Below, piece after piece: positions 46,801-57,774 of a DNA stretch of 64,000 nucleotides. The first letter of the stretch is position 1, and each line of letters begins with the position of its first letter. The notes beneath the pieces were generated by a model. That model ran no database searches. It saw only the letters and a list, made by a program, of their open reading frames with translations, and was not told the origin of the DNA. The stretch comes from Anaeramoeba flamelloides (Eukaryota > Metamonada > Anaeramoebidae), in the NCBI GenBank assembly GCA_027625915.1, contig JANTQA010000008.1:5201501-5265500 (forward strand). Reading direction: 5' to 3'. The position numbers and the translations under genes were made by a program.

Positions 46801-47919
46801 ATTTGGATTAAAATGATTACTTATTAAAACATTAATACTGGGTAACTTAAATGTAGTTTTATATTAGGTTTGGAAAAATATAATAAATTGGGTTTTTTTT
46901 TGCCTATTTTTGATTTTGGGTGTGTCCGAATTTTTGGAATGGAGTTTAGATTAATTTTAAATCAAGACAGTTTGAAATTATTTTCATTGATTAATAATCG
47001 TGAAATCTAAGATTTCACACTTAAATCTCTGAAGGAGAACTTACTTATAAGAGCAACTAGAGCGTAATTTTACACTTCTTCAATCACAAAAATAATCATA
47101 CTTTCTCATTTTTTTTTTTTAAAAAAAAGTAACTCATCCTAACGTGTTTCAGTAGCTCAGTATTAACAAATAACTACTTGTTATTTTTCCTTTGTAACTG
47201 TTTTTCCCAATATCAAGAAAATTCAGCGGGGGAAATAATGAAAAAAAATAAAACTCTTTTTTTTTTTTTTTTTTGTAAATGAGAAAAACACCTTTTATTA
47301 TTATTGTAAATTACCCATCGAATTTATTTATTGAGAGAATTGAGTAATTAATGAAATTTTATTAAAATACAAAAAAAGGTGAAAAAGAAAATAAAAATAA
47401 AATTACCTAAACCAGGTTCTTAAAATTTCTTTAAATTGTTTAAACTAAATAAAAAACCAAATCAATTCTATGAAATATATATATATATATATATATTCCC
47501 TAAGAATTTAAAAAAATTGTTTTTCGCGAAAATTATTATTTTTAAAGTTAGTGTCGATTCAAAAAAACTCTTTATTAAATCCCCATTATTTTACCCCCAG
47601 ATTTAATAAACATTATTGCATTTAAAATAGTCTGTATATTTATTATTATTGTTAGAAGAATAAAAAAAAAAATTATTTTAATAAAAAAACATGGAACTTA
47701 ATTTGACCTTAAATACGAAATAATAATAATATTATTATTAATTATTGATATACTAATTTAAATAATTCTTTTTTATATTTAAAAATTAATCTTATTTAAT
47801 CTTATTTAATATTTTCAAAATTTTATAGTGGTACATATTCGGGACAAATTTCAATTACTGACCAAGATAATGATGCTCCAATAATTTGTTTTAAGTATGA
47901 TATGCCAGTTGTTAATTAA
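40863..47919 (+). CDS. Secreted ML-domain (NPC2/MD-2-like) lipid-binding protein, 2 exons
   Basis: Exons 40863-41203 and 47829-47919 join (donor GTAAGA, acceptor TAG, phase 2) to give 143 residues, normal for the family. Residues 1-17 are a signal peptide (MFRLFLISLILVSSVFS). The mature domain has CDKTIDYELTLQNVTISPDP, VGRDVTIKLEG, CPHPQGKVKFHKSLQIPSFA and, from exon 2, GTYSGQISITDQDNDAPIIC. The last strand is essential to the fold, which supports the distant second exon. Four Cys (23, 85, 93, 134) fit the expected pairs 23-134 and 85-93. ML proteins are beta-sandwiches that hold one sterol or phospholipid, typically in lysosomes or secreted. The intron is 6625 bp and is filled with mobile elements: a split palindrome, segment S, a LINE remnant, MITEs and element Y. 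Without correct splicing the protein would stop one codon after exon 1. Confidence 0.88.
41887..42710. mobile_element. MITE P inserted at the palindrome centre, split by element Q
   Basis: The left part begins CTGTAAGTTCCATTTTTAAG and the right part ends CCTTAAAAGTGAAACTTACAG, matching other P copies. TA lies at 41885-41886 and 42711-42712. P is interrupted after CGTTTAAA at 42057 and resumes at 42677. Confidence 0.78.
42058..42676. mobile_element. Element Q (619 bp) inserted into MITE P
   Basis: Flanked by a direct duplication TTTAAA (42052-42057 and 42677-42682). Ends are GCCCTA and its complement TAGGGC. Subterminal sequence is also inverted: CAAATTTTGTCAAATTTC on the left and the complement of CAAATTTGGTCAAATTTT on the right. 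A hairpin near 42067-42107 has AGTATAAAAGCAAAAAAT complemented by ATTTTTTGCTTTTATACT. No coding capacity. Family unknown; the duplication could be 6 bp or a TTAA core. Confidence 0.65.
43010..44235 (+). repeat. Duplicated 1.2-kb segment S, copy 2
   Basis: Matches 33768-34995. The 3' frame is longer here, reading LEPNQELYEFNQNWKCNPFF through KQKYFHEELKIKSSKEEITV, then a stop. The 5' part is more broken than in copy 1. It starts within 10 bp of the palindrome's outer end, so the palindrome inserted at or next to the S edge. Confidence 0.6.
44380..45660 (+). mobile_element. Degenerate LINE (non-LTR retrotransposon) reverse transcriptase remnant
   Basis: Translated fragments fit a LINE reverse transcriptase in order. 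RIFADELNL near 44458 resembles the FADD catalytic box with its second Asp changed. KKMKYLGIYFD near 44607 is the usual KYLGI block. KFRLFMSFILIQLKYGRKID near 45259 resembles the region ending in YG. INWNSQDLIGLKK and LLDSDSWKP near 45555-45640 suit the C-terminal part. The frame is broken in several places. A 505-bp MITE interrupts it at 44747-45251. It lies sense to the ML gene within its intron. Confidence 0.6.
44747..45251. mobile_element. MITE (505 bp) inserted in the LINE remnant
   Basis: Ends CAGTCAAAGGATCCCA and TGGGCCCCTTTGACTG are inverted complements with few changes. LINE-like coding resumes directly after it. The target duplication is unclear because both flanks are A/T runs. Confidence 0.62.
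46014..46086. repeat. Hairpin repeat H, copy at 46 kb (with a half copy near 45.86 kb)
   Basis: The right arm ATTCTTTTAAATCCTGGAAA with AACCTA is typical; the left arm resembles TTTTTCAGAATAAAAATTAA. A related right half lies near 45855-45900, and both are followed by TTAGGTTTT-type blocks. Confidence 0.42.
46419..46946 (+). mobile_element. Element Y copy at 46.4 kb (528 bp), in the ML-gene intron
   Basis: TA at 46417-46418 and 46947-46948. It begins AACTTAATTCCAAAAAATTG and ends CCGAATTTTTGGAATGGAGTT. Length and ends match the copy at 8089-8615. The plus-strand frame at 46325-46624 spans its border and is not conserved, so it is not taken as a gene. Confidence 0.76.
46980..47090 (+). repeat. 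Short dispersed repeat T, copy 2
   Basis: Shares GATTTCACACTTAAAT, then GAAGGAGAACTTACTTATAA and TAGAGCGTAATTTTACACTT with the copy at 61140-61235. It starts about 35 bp after element Y ends. Confidence 0.42.
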
Positions 47920-48217
47920 ATTAACAATTCTTTTTTCTTAAATATTTTACCTTTCCAAAATTAAAAACAGGAAAAGTAACTAAATATATTATTTGTTTTT
48001 TTGTTTTTTTTTAATTGTCTAATTTTTTTAGAACTGTTTAATTAAACAATTAAAAGAATTATATAAACTATTTTTCAAAAAAGTTGACTCATTTTATCAT
48101 GTTATTAGAAGTTGTTTTAAGGGTTATCCTATATTCTTAACAAAAAAAATATCCTAAATTTTACTCAAAATAAAGTTTCAATCTTAAAATCAAAACTTTT
48201 TTTTTTTAATTTTGCAA

Positions 48218-48249
<32 letters not shown>

Positions 48250-51200
48250 TTTTCTTTTGTTTTTCTTTTGATTTTTTTTTTTTTGATTCTTTTTTTGCAA
48301 AAGATCATGTTGAAAAAAAAAAGATCTTCAAAAAGACAAATATAAATTCAGAAAATTGAGACTATGTTATTTTTTTGAAAAAAGAATTCTTTTAAACCAG
48401 CAAATATTCTATTTATCCTTTTCAATGTAAGTTCAGTAATAAAAAAATGAGATGTACATTTCAGAAATTGTGAACTATTTCTTTTAGATTTTGATTTTTT
48501 TTTTGATTTTTAAAATATTAGTTTTTAAAGTGAATTACAAATCAAGATTTAATAATTAGTTTTTCTTGAATATGAAGATATATTTTTTTCAAATTATTAT
48601 TTCTGGGGAGTCACAATAGTTAAAATTGGATTGCTTTTAAAAAATTAGAAAGACCAATATGATATTTTTTCAAATTGTAAAATTTTTTATTTTTTTATAG
48701 TAAATTGTTTTTTATGCTTAAAAAAAAAAAAAAAAATGGGGGGGTTGAAGGCTGAATAACTCAATAAAAATATTATAAAAAAATATTAGAATTGTTATTA
48801 ATTTAGTATATATAGATGTGAGGATATTTTTTGGCAACAATGGTCCTTTTTTTGAGAGATAATTATTTTTTATATTAAAATTTTTGTTATTGGAAAAGTA
48901 TTCTTATAATATTGATAATTTAGAAATTATTTCATATCTACAATATTTATTTATACTTAATAGTTTTCTAATTGTTAAAAGAATTTAAAAAAAAAGAAAT
49001 AAATTATAAAAAGATAATAGTTTTCTATAGTTGACAAAACTTCTAATTTCCAAGTTATTTTTCTCAAATTCTGCTTTTTTTAGATATCTAAATTATATTT
49101 TTTTTTAAATTTTTATTTGTGGTTTACTAATAGTTTCAGGGAAAGTAATGTTTCCCCGGGGTACTTGAAATTCATTTTTTTACTCAATTGGTACAATATA
49201 AAGTAAAATATTCAAAAAAAATACAATAATGGGTAAATTTAAACAGTCGTTCCAACTATGTAACGGAATTTTATTAGATATATAAATTGTTATTTCTATT
49301 ATAAACTTGTTCTTTTTGAAATAGAAAATTCAATTTCTATCATAAGATAAAAATTTCAATTTCTCTGACTTCATTCAAGTTATTTTTTTTTTGTATTAAA
49401 AAACAATAGTTATATTTTCGAGAAAAAATAAACAAAAGAAATCCTGATACAATAGAAAATTGGTACTATTTTATGATTTTTATTTTTAAATTGTATAAAC
49501 CTAAGATTTTTCCAATTTTCGAAATTTAAGATCCTCATAAATCAAAAATTTTATTGAATTTGTTTGTCAATTCCCAAAATCTTGGAAATAGAATAAAATA
49601 TTGTTTTCTCTTCTATTATTATAGATTTTCTGTTATAATTGAGTTAATTTATTGTAATTTGATGAAAAAAAAGCTTGATAATTCTAAAAGATTATTCTTG
49701 TTTCAAATTTCTTTCCCGGTATTGTTTTACATTTTTACATTTTATTTAAATTATTTTTGGGTTTTTCTTTTTCATTTTTTTTAATTTTCTTTGATCTTAT
49801 CTAAAAGAAAATGAAAGGAATTGGATTGATAAAAGATTTATCATAAAAAAGTCAACTAAGATAACCTAAAAAAAAAACAAAAATGGAAATATTATATTTC
49901 ACAAAGACATTTTACTCAAATTATTATTTTCTGTTTTTTTTTTTTGGTTCAATTAACAACTCAAAATTCCAATATGAAATTTCTAAATTCATCACTTTTT
50001 TTGATCAACTGAAAATCCAACAATAATTCAATAAAATTGAAAAAGATAAACAATCTTGTTTATAGTAACCTAACTGTAAAAAAAATGAAAGATCACTTAA
50101 TATTATGGCTATGGTTACAAGTTGATTAAATATTTCTAAGAAAAGTACTTGAATTAAAGTTCAAAAAAAAAAAAGTTGATCAAATCTTATATTTTGAGTT
50201 ATGAATTGGTAAAATTTCTTATTAAAATTGATTTTTTATATTTTAATATTTTTTTTTTTTTGCTCCAAGCTGAAAATCTCAAAATTTATATAAATGAAAT
50301 TTAAACATGATTTTGTTTGATTAATCAAAAATGTGAATTTTTTTGTTCTTTTCAAGAATTATCAATCTAAGATCACATGTTTAACAAACTTAAGATAACC
50401 AAGAAAATCTAATAATAAAAAATCGAAAATAAAAAATACTTGAAATAGTAAAAAAACATTAAAATTCAGACAAACAATTTTCTACTCCTAGAGTAGTATC
50501 TATATTTTTTATTATTATTTGAAAGTATTAAAAATAACCAAAGATTTTACTCAATTCTTTCAAAAAAAAAAAAAAGAAAAGAAAAAATATCATTAGTGGA
50601 ATACTCATTGATTAATCCCAATATATAATTGTTATATATTCTTTATAATCTTTTTATCATGTTCTTGTCCCTTCATGTGAATTTTGGGGAAGTGTTGTAA
50701 AGTACAGTCAAGTTACTAGCATTGCCAGAATTTATCAGAATTCTGGAAAAGCTAACAACTATTTTCTTGAATTTAAGAAATAAAAAGTAAATTTCTTATA
50801 TTTTTCGGTTAATTTCAAAAATTCAAAAAAAAAGTCAATGACGTTTTTCTAGGATTCAAAAGAATAGAGTAAATTCAAAGATTTTACTCAATTCATTCGT
50901 GTCAAGAAAACCTAACAGAAATTATTTTTTAATTTATTCATGCAAAGGTTATTATTATTTTTTTTTTATTATCATATTTTAATTATTTTTCTTCTCTTTT
51001 TTTTTTATTTTAATAAATTATCTTTAATTCTCCATTCTCTCAATAAATAAATAAAAATTGAAATTGTTACGAAAAAAAAGTTGAAATAATGTTTTAGCAA
51101 CCCTAAAGTTGAATTTAATAATAGTTAGTATCGATTTTCAATATCAAACAAAAATGAGAAGAGTGTTAATATTGAAAGTATAATAAAATTGCTATGAATT

Positions 51201-51739
51201 AAAAGATTTATACAAAAGAAATTATTGATTTGAAAAATAAAAATATTTTAGATTTTTTAAAAAAATATTTATTTTATTTTTGAGATTTAAAAATTAATTA
51301 AATTTAAATGAGCGGAAATATTAATTATGAAATCTATAATTGATATTTTTTTCTTATATAAAGAATATTTCGTTTTTATTGATTTAATTAATTGTTTTAT
51401 TTCCAGATATATATATATATATATTCTAATTTAATAATTCAATATTAAATTGTTGTACTGTATATATAAATTTAGATATATATATTATAAATAAATGAGT
51501 ATATGTATATTAAATAATTATTTTTATTAGATATTTTTATCTCTAAAATAATGTAAATGAATTAGGGAAAATTCATAAATCTATGAATAATTATTTTTTT
51601 CAAAAAAAAATAACTAGATATTAAAAATGATCAATTTAATAAATATACATGAAAATGATTTCCATGTATATATGAGGGTGTAGTATTTAATTATTTATAT
51701 TATTTTATACCAAATATATACATATACAAATATTAAAAA
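47920..51739. other. Intergenic region with repeat N (inverted) and hairpin H
   Basis: No gene was recognised over 3.8 kb. At 48170-48570 an inverted copy of repeat N shows AGATCTTCAAAAAGACAAAT. A hairpin H copy lies at 50843-50917, with left arm TTTTCTAGGATTCAAAAGAA and right arm CTCAATTCATTCGTGTCAAG. A short G run of seven occurs near 48737. The 76-codon frame at 49554-49784 is Phe/Leu/Tyr-rich and treated as chance. Confidence 0.4.
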
Positions 51740-54700
51740 CTAATCAAAAATATTTTTTGGAGCCTGGTATGATTGAACATTAAATTTCACCACATTTTGA
51801 GAATTTGCTAGGAAATTTTTTTCAGAATTTTTCTTTTTATTTGTTGAAACATCAAAATTGAATCCAACGATTTCTGACAAGAATGATTTTAACAAAGTAA
51901 TATTTTTCATTTCAGATTTTTCAAACAAGGTAAAAAACTCTTGTAGGTTATTTTCATTAACATTTGGCAATTCTTTGAGTATATCGATTATTAAGGAATT
52001 ATTTAATTGTAATATTTGCAAAATTAAGGAAACCAAATTATTAGAGATGTCTTCATCTTTATTATTTGCAAGTGCTTTAAATATTTCTTGTAATAAATTG
52101 GAAGAAAACCAATTTGAAAAATTTTCAATATTTGCCAAATTATTTATAGCTGAAGAAATTATTAAAAAGGATTTTGAAAGGGATTTTTTATCTGGGAAAT
52201 TCAATGAAATTAATATAGTTTGTAACAAAGCTTCGATCAATGCCTCGTTCATAAAAATATGATTTTGGTTCTCATTTTTGATTGAAATTTTATACATAAA
52301 TTTTAAAAATGATCTGGTTAGCGTTCGTAAAAACTGATCATAGACAACTTCCGATTCTTGAATTTCGTCTTGATCGTTGTCGTTCTCCTGGTCATCGTCG
52401 TTCTCATTTTCATTTTTTTTATTAATTTTTTTATTATAGGCCTCCCATTCGTTTTGGATTTTTTCAATTAAAAAGGTAATTAAATCGGGATAAAGGGAGC
52501 ATATAATCGAGTCAAATAGTTTGCTTGGGCAGTTCTCGAACATGGGATAAATAATTTTGTTTATCAATGTATTAAGATCGATAATATTTAAAAATTTGAT
52601 ATTAGCAAAAAGGTAATCCTTTAAAAAGGTTTTCAAATCTGGGACAAAATAAAATTCATCGTTTTCTGTACACGCAGAGGAAATGATTTGGTAAATCATG
52701 CCTCTCAAATTATTTATCCAATATTTAAAGGATTGGTTTAGAATTATTAGCATTATTTCATCATTATAATTCTTCGGTTTTGTATTGTATTTCAAATAAT
52801 TCAAAACAGTTCTTAACGAGATCTCACTATTGATGTTATTATTATCACTGCCCTGGTGCATGTATTGGTCAATAAATAAACCGGTTAGGTGTCTTAAATC
52901 TGTGTGCAGAACTTGGATATTAATCTCTGGATTAAATAAAGAATCGATGGTTGAAATCATTGTTCCCAGGGAATTGGCGATTTTAACAAAATGGTTTGTA
53001 ATTGGCTTTTTTTTATTTAATTGGATGTTGTCAATGTAATAAACCTGGTTAATGGGCAGCGAGCTTCTAAAAATTTTCTGTACCAAGGAATACATTGTGT
53101 ATATGTCTCTTCTCCTCTCTAAAAATTCTTCTTCATTTTCTAAATTCAATATATTTAAAGACTTGTCAATTCCTAAAAACTCGGTAAAATTATTAACATT
53201 ATTAATAATTTGTAAAAAATTTTCGTTATTAAATTTTTCGATAGTTGGATCCAAAATTTCGTCCAGCGTTTTTGTCAGATCTTCACCACTTTGATTTGAA
53301 TTCGTGAATAATAAGATTAAAAATTCTAACAAATTACTTCTTTCCTCATCAGTGACTTCCTTTTGCAGCATTTCTTGAACATACGGTATCATTTCAGTTA
53401 ATAAATTCTGGATTTGCTTTGTTGATTGCTTTGCGATTCTGTTGAGAGCGTATAGCGCTTCTCTTCTGAGTGCAAATGTTTCCTGTGATAATTCAGTTAA
53501 TTTCTTTGGATCAGTCGGCCTTCTAAATTGTGATAAATTTAATAAAAACTTTAAGATTCCAATTAATATATCAATTTTTAATTCAACCTTGGAAATAATA
53601 TAAGAAATGATTTTAACGATTTCAGAATATATTAGTGGTTCGATCCCTTCAAATTTGATTAATACATTAATTAAAGGGTTTAATAAAGAAATTAGCTTTA
53701 TCTGATCCTTTTTTTTGAGTTGGCCCATTAATTTCAAAAATCCTTTGAAAATTGTAATGGTGATGATTTGGATGATATTAAATTTGATAAATAATGGGTG
53801 TTGTTGGAAATTGCTGTTATTGCCTTCTTCAAAGGAAACCGAATTAAGATTAGTTAGCTCGTTATTTAAAAATTCAATTATAATCTGCAAGCTATCTTTT
53901 AAATATCGATATGATAGCATTTCAATCAAACTTAGAATCGGTTGCTTGATTGATTTTTGGAAAGATGAATATTCAAATTCTTCAAAAAAATCTTGCTGAT
54001 CGAATTCATTCCTTTCTTCAAACGGCTTTGGTAGCAGTAACAAATAACAAAATTCCAATAGCTCTTCCGATGGGAATTCAATTTTGTTTTTTTGAAATAA
54101 AGTATAACCATTCATCAAGGAATTACTTAAATATGGTGCAATAAAGGATGAAATCAATAAACTTGGGTGATCCTTTAAAGAAAATATGAAAGTGAAAAAT
54201 TCAAAATATATTTTGAGGGCTTCCTTATTAAAGCTATTAAAGTTATTGTTGTTACTTTTTTTATTATTGCTGGGATAAAACACCTTTTCATAATTTTTCC
54301 CCAAGAGGCACATGAATTGTGTCATTTTCTTATGTAATTCATAATATTTGATCAAATTTTCTTCAGTGAAGATTTCCTTGCTAAATTCTAAAGTAGACTC
54401 AAACACTAAGCAAATGCTTTTGAGATCCACTAATTTCCTTTCCTTTCGGTTGATTCTCCGATAGGCAAACGAGATCAGGGCACTCGACACCTTTAACGAG
54501 ATTTCTGGTGTAATCCTCATAAACGTGAAGCACACTTGTAATAATTGCTTATTGAAAACTAAATTGATTGGTACCCATTCGATCATACTGCCAACTGCCG
54601 ATAAGGCCTCAATTAATAAACTTTCAGATTTGCTATTATTATTATTATTGTTGTTGTTGTTGTTGTTGTTGTTGCTGTTGTTATTGAATTTTTCATAGGC

Positions 54701-55324
54701 TTGCCCAAGGATTTCAATACAAAAATCTAAGCACATTTCAGAAACATCGCCCAACGACTTTTCTAATAGCCTTTGTTGTTGTGTCGATAAGGTTTGAAAA
54801 TGAGTGACAGAATATACTTCGTCATAAAGCAATCGGAGAAAATGCAAAACTAACAGGATCTTATTGTTGTCTTGATCTTGTTCACTTTTGATTAGTAGCT
54901 TGACCGTTTCACCTAAGCTCTCACCACTCCCCCTTTTCACAACTTCAACCAACAAAGATGCACATTTCACCTGATACATTTTTTTGATTTGGTACAGGCT
55001 CCTATCATTATAAATTTTTTCTTCTTCTTCTTGTGATTCGTCAAGACTATGAATGCTAAACAATTCTTGAACACCATCCTGTAAATTCTTTTGTAATCCC
55101 TCTTCTTCCCAGAAATTGCTTATCAAGTACTCAAGTGTATTAAAGCCTAATAACCTCAATTGCTCAACCACTTCTTTGTTGCCGGCTAAATAAAATGCAG
55201 TTTCAACATCCTTGCTTTCTTTAAATTTCTCCAAATACTCGAACGCTTCGATCCTTGAGTCGTTATTTGAATTAGGCGAATTAAGGATCTCGACTACTTT
55301 GTTCAGTGTTTCTAAATTCGTCAT
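51740..55324 (-). CDS. XPO5: Exportin-5 (HASTY-type karyopherin), single exon, 1194 aa
   Basis: Length (1194) is close to human exportin-5 (about 1200). The N-terminal pattern matches: RIEAFEYLEKFKES, then LLGFNTLEYLISNFW, then LVLHFLRLLYDEVYSVTHFQ followed by TLSTQQQRLLEKSL (animal ILLRLAEDVVTFQTLPPQRR). The rest reads as HEAT-type helical repeats. The karyopherin carries double-stranded RNA such as pre-miRNA, and tRNA or ribosomal cargo, out of the nucleus with Ran-GTP. Oddities: the conserved exportin motif EWPxxWP after the SLLVEVVKR helix is replaced by GSGESLGE. A poly-Asn run lies at 214-230, and an Asn/Asp/Glu insert at about 965-990. No introns, unlike the other conserved genes here. 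It ends IFD and TAG. The start ATG is the first in frame and gives a natural N-terminus. Confidence 0.85.
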   Translation of the reverse strand: MTNLETLNKVVEILNSPNSNNDSRIEAFEYLEKFKESKDVETAFYLAGNKEVVEQLRLLGFNTLEYLISNFWEEEGLQKNLQDGVQELFSIHSLDESQEEEEKIYNDRSLYQIKKMYQVKCASLLVEVVKRGSGESLGETVKLLIKSEQDQDNNKILLVLHFLRLLYDEVYSVTHFQTLSTQQQRLLEKSLGDVSEMCLDFCIEILGQAYEKFNNNSNNNNNNNNNNNNNSKSESLLIEALSAVGSMIEWVPINLVFNKQLLQVCFTFMRITPEISLKVSSALISFAYRRINRKERKLVDLKSICLVFESTLEFSKEIFTEENLIKYYELHKKMTQFMCLLGKNYEKVFYPSNNKKSNNNNFNSFNKEALKIYFEFFTFIFSLKDHPSLLISSFIAPYLSNSLMNGYTLFQKNKIEFPSEELLEFCYLLLLPKPFEERNEFDQQDFFEEFEYSSFQKSIKQPILSLIEMLSYRYLKDSLQIIIEFLNNELTNLNSVSFEEGNNSNFQQHPLFIKFNIIQIITITIFKGFLKLMGQLKKKDQIKLISLLNPLINVLIKFEGIEPLIYSEIVKIISYIISKVELKIDILIGILKFLLNLSQFRRPTDPKKLTELSQETFALRREALYALNRIAKQSTKQIQNLLTEMIPYVQEMLQKEVTDEERSNLLEFLILLFTNSNQSGEDLTKTLDEILDPTIEKFNNENFLQIINNVNNFTEFLGIDKSLNILNLENEEEFLERRRDIYTMYSLVQKIFRSSLPINQVYYIDNIQLNKKKPITNHFVKIANSLGTMISTIDSLFNPEINIQVLHTDLRHLTGLFIDQYMHQGSDNNNINSEISLRTVLNYLKYNTKPKNYNDEIMLIILNQSFKYWINNLRGMIYQIISSACTENDEFYFVPDLKTFLKDYLFANIKFLNIIDLNTLINKIIYPMFENCPSKLFDSIICSLYPDLITFLIEKIQNEWEAYNKKINKKNENENDDDQENDNDQDEIQESEVVYDQFLRTLTRSFLKFMYKISIKNENQNHIFMNEALIEALLQTILISLNFPDKKSLSKSFLIISSAINNLANIENFSNWFSSNLLQEIFKALANNKDEDISNNLVSLILQILQLNNSLIIDILKELPNVNENNLQEFFTLFEKSEMKNITLLKSFLSEIVGFNFDVSTNKKKNSEKNFLANSQNVVKFNVQSYQAPKNIFD

Positions 55325-55418
55325 TAAAATTTTTTATGGTTGCTTTTGTTGTTGTTGTTGTTGTTTTTGGATTTGGTTTTAGTTAACGTTTTGTTTAACG
55401 TTTTGTTTAACGTTTTGT
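55325..55418 (-). promoter_or_regulatory. Leader with CAA repeats and three tandem 12-bp repeats upstream of exportin-5
   Basis: Three exact tandem copies of TTAACGTTTTGT occupy 55383-55418, ending 59 bp before the start codon. Between them and the ATG is a run that reads (CAA)n on the coding strand. The 12-mer contains TAACG, which is Myb-site-like. Repeats this exact and this short near a start codon are a candidate control element or transcription start region; function is inferred. Confidence 0.4.
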
Positions 55419-57774
55419 ATGTATGAAAGAAAAGAAAGAAAAATAAAAAAAAATTTTCGATTGGTGTGTGAAAAAAGAAGAAAAAATGATTCATTAATAT
55501 TTATCTTTAAGTTTTGTTCTTTGAAATAAGTTTGGAAAAGATTTAAAAATTGAAAACCTGTTTGTTTAGTTTGGGGTTGATAGACATTTCAGATTCAATC
55601 TCATATTGATTTTGTTGAAATGTACCAATCATTTTACTTTTTTTTGGAAAATGGAATCAAGTCTAATTGCCTATAGAGGAGTACTAAACATACACGTCAC
55701 TCAACAAAATGTATGAAGAAATTAACTTTTTTTAATTTTTGGAATTTTTTACAACATTTCAAGTAAAAGAGTTGTTGTAATATCTCTTTAGAGACAATAC
55801 CATAACTTGTGTAGATTTAATAATTCTCGAGAATATGATATTTAGTTTTCCTTCATAAAATTTAAAAAAATTTGGTTATCATCAAAAATTTTCATCTTTT
55901 AACTATTTCAGTTCTCTTGAATGATTATGATGTGTAAAAACAATGGATTTTGAATTTTTATGATTTTTCAAAGGATTTGTATGTTATGTTGGAAAAATTT
56001 GATGAAATAATTGTTGTTTTTTTTCTGATTATACTTTTCAGGTGTTTGAAATGCTTGTGTTTTTCTTTTAGGTTTTGAAATATTTGTCATGTGTTTAAAT
56101 GTTTCATTTTCATTAGGGTGTTTATCTTTTTCAGTGAAAGGAAAATTTCCAGACAAAGGTCTTTTAGGATTGATAAAAAAGAAATTTTATTTTACTTTTA
56201 TGAATTTTTGGTTTTGTCAGTTTTTTGATAAAAGTTCATTTTTTAAAATAAAGGTTATCTTGTCTATGAGTAAGATATAAGGCCCATACTTTCGAAAATA
56301 ACGCAAAATGTCTCATTTCTACAATATCTCGAAAAAAAAATCATACAATGAAGCAAAAAAAATAACAATTATTGATTTTGACAAAAAATATTTTTTTTTC
56401 GACACAAAGAGATAAGAAGCCAATAGTTATTGAAGATACTGTATACAACATTTTGAATCAAAAAATTGAATCATAAATAGATATATTCATAATAAAAAAA
56501 TGTAATTTTAGGGAATGTTCAACATAAAAAACATTACTAGTGAATCAAAAAGCAAAACCAAAAAAATTATAACAAATTCTAAAATTATTAAAATAAAGGA
56601 TAATTTTTTTTAAAGGAATAAAGGATTACTTACAAATACAATATTTTGAAATAAAGTATTGTTTTTAAATATTTTAAAGTTTTTTACTTTGAGAAAAGTT
56701 CAAAATTTAATATATTTATTTATTACTAAAAACAATATTTTCAATGAAGTAAAAAGAAATCTTATTATTAATTTCAGAAAATGTTCAAAAGTTTACTTCA
56801 AAAAATGAAATCATCTAAGTTTTGAAATTACTAATTTAAAAAATATATTTAATTTCAAAAAAAAAAAAAAAAAACAATAATTATTTTAAACTATAAGACA
56901 ATTTCTTTATTTATCTTTATTTTTTTCTTGACAGCTTTTTCTTTTTATTTACTAAAAAAATATAAAAAAAGTCTCTTAACCATTAAATTCGAATCAGACC
57001 AAAAATACTTTTCTAAATAACATTGGAAATTCAATTTGATTCATAAAAAATACTTTATAATTTGATTATTTTATGTTTCAAAATGCCGTTGAAGAAAAAG
57101 ATATTAATTTTTACCAAGGATCGGATAAAATATAAAGAATTAAATCTAATCAAATAATTTTTCTGTATTTTTTATCAAAATGTTGAAATATTTCTAAATA
57201 AAAATAATTATTTGAAATTTACAAATCTGATGAATAAAAAAATCCAAAATATTATTAAATAACTGATTTTGATAAGAAATGTCAGTTCTTAAGACTTTTG
57301 TATGGTTGAAAAATAAAATTATTTTACTTTTTAAATTTCAAGAAATTTAATAAATTATAAAAAAAAAAAATAAAAGTTCTTTTTTTAAAGCCAGTTCCGT
57401 TTTTAAATTAGAAAATTTCAAAGAAATTTAAGGTCCAAAAAAATAACAAACTGAGATATATTATTATGAAATTTTGTTTAATATAAAATATTTAATTGAA
57501 ATGTGGGTTTTTTGAAATTTTTTGAAATATTATTGTGTGTAATAATTTTCTTTCGAATTTTGCATTTAAGAAATGAAAATAAGTTTATTTTTTAGATTTT
57601 TTACTTTTATTAAATTACTTTTTTTTTTTTTTAGAAATTGTTTTTAGAAATCCCTTGTTATGTTTAGAAAGGTATTTGAATAAGGTAAAGGGGGTAAAAC
57701 ATAATTACTGTTTAGAAACCCTTTTGTGGTTGGATTTTATACAAAAATTGCCTTTTTTCTGCAGATCTTAAATA
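55419..57774. other. Intergenic region with diverged arm/K repeat pieces
   Basis: No gene was recognised. Segments at about 56690-57070 and 57180-57360 resemble the arm and K blocks of the repeat at 37.1-39.6 kb, for example AAATTTCAAGAAATTTAATA. A partial left arm of MITE P lies near 57392 (GCCAGTTCCGTTTTTAAA). Short frames on both strands near 56000-56280 overlap each other and were not accepted. Confidence 0.4.
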
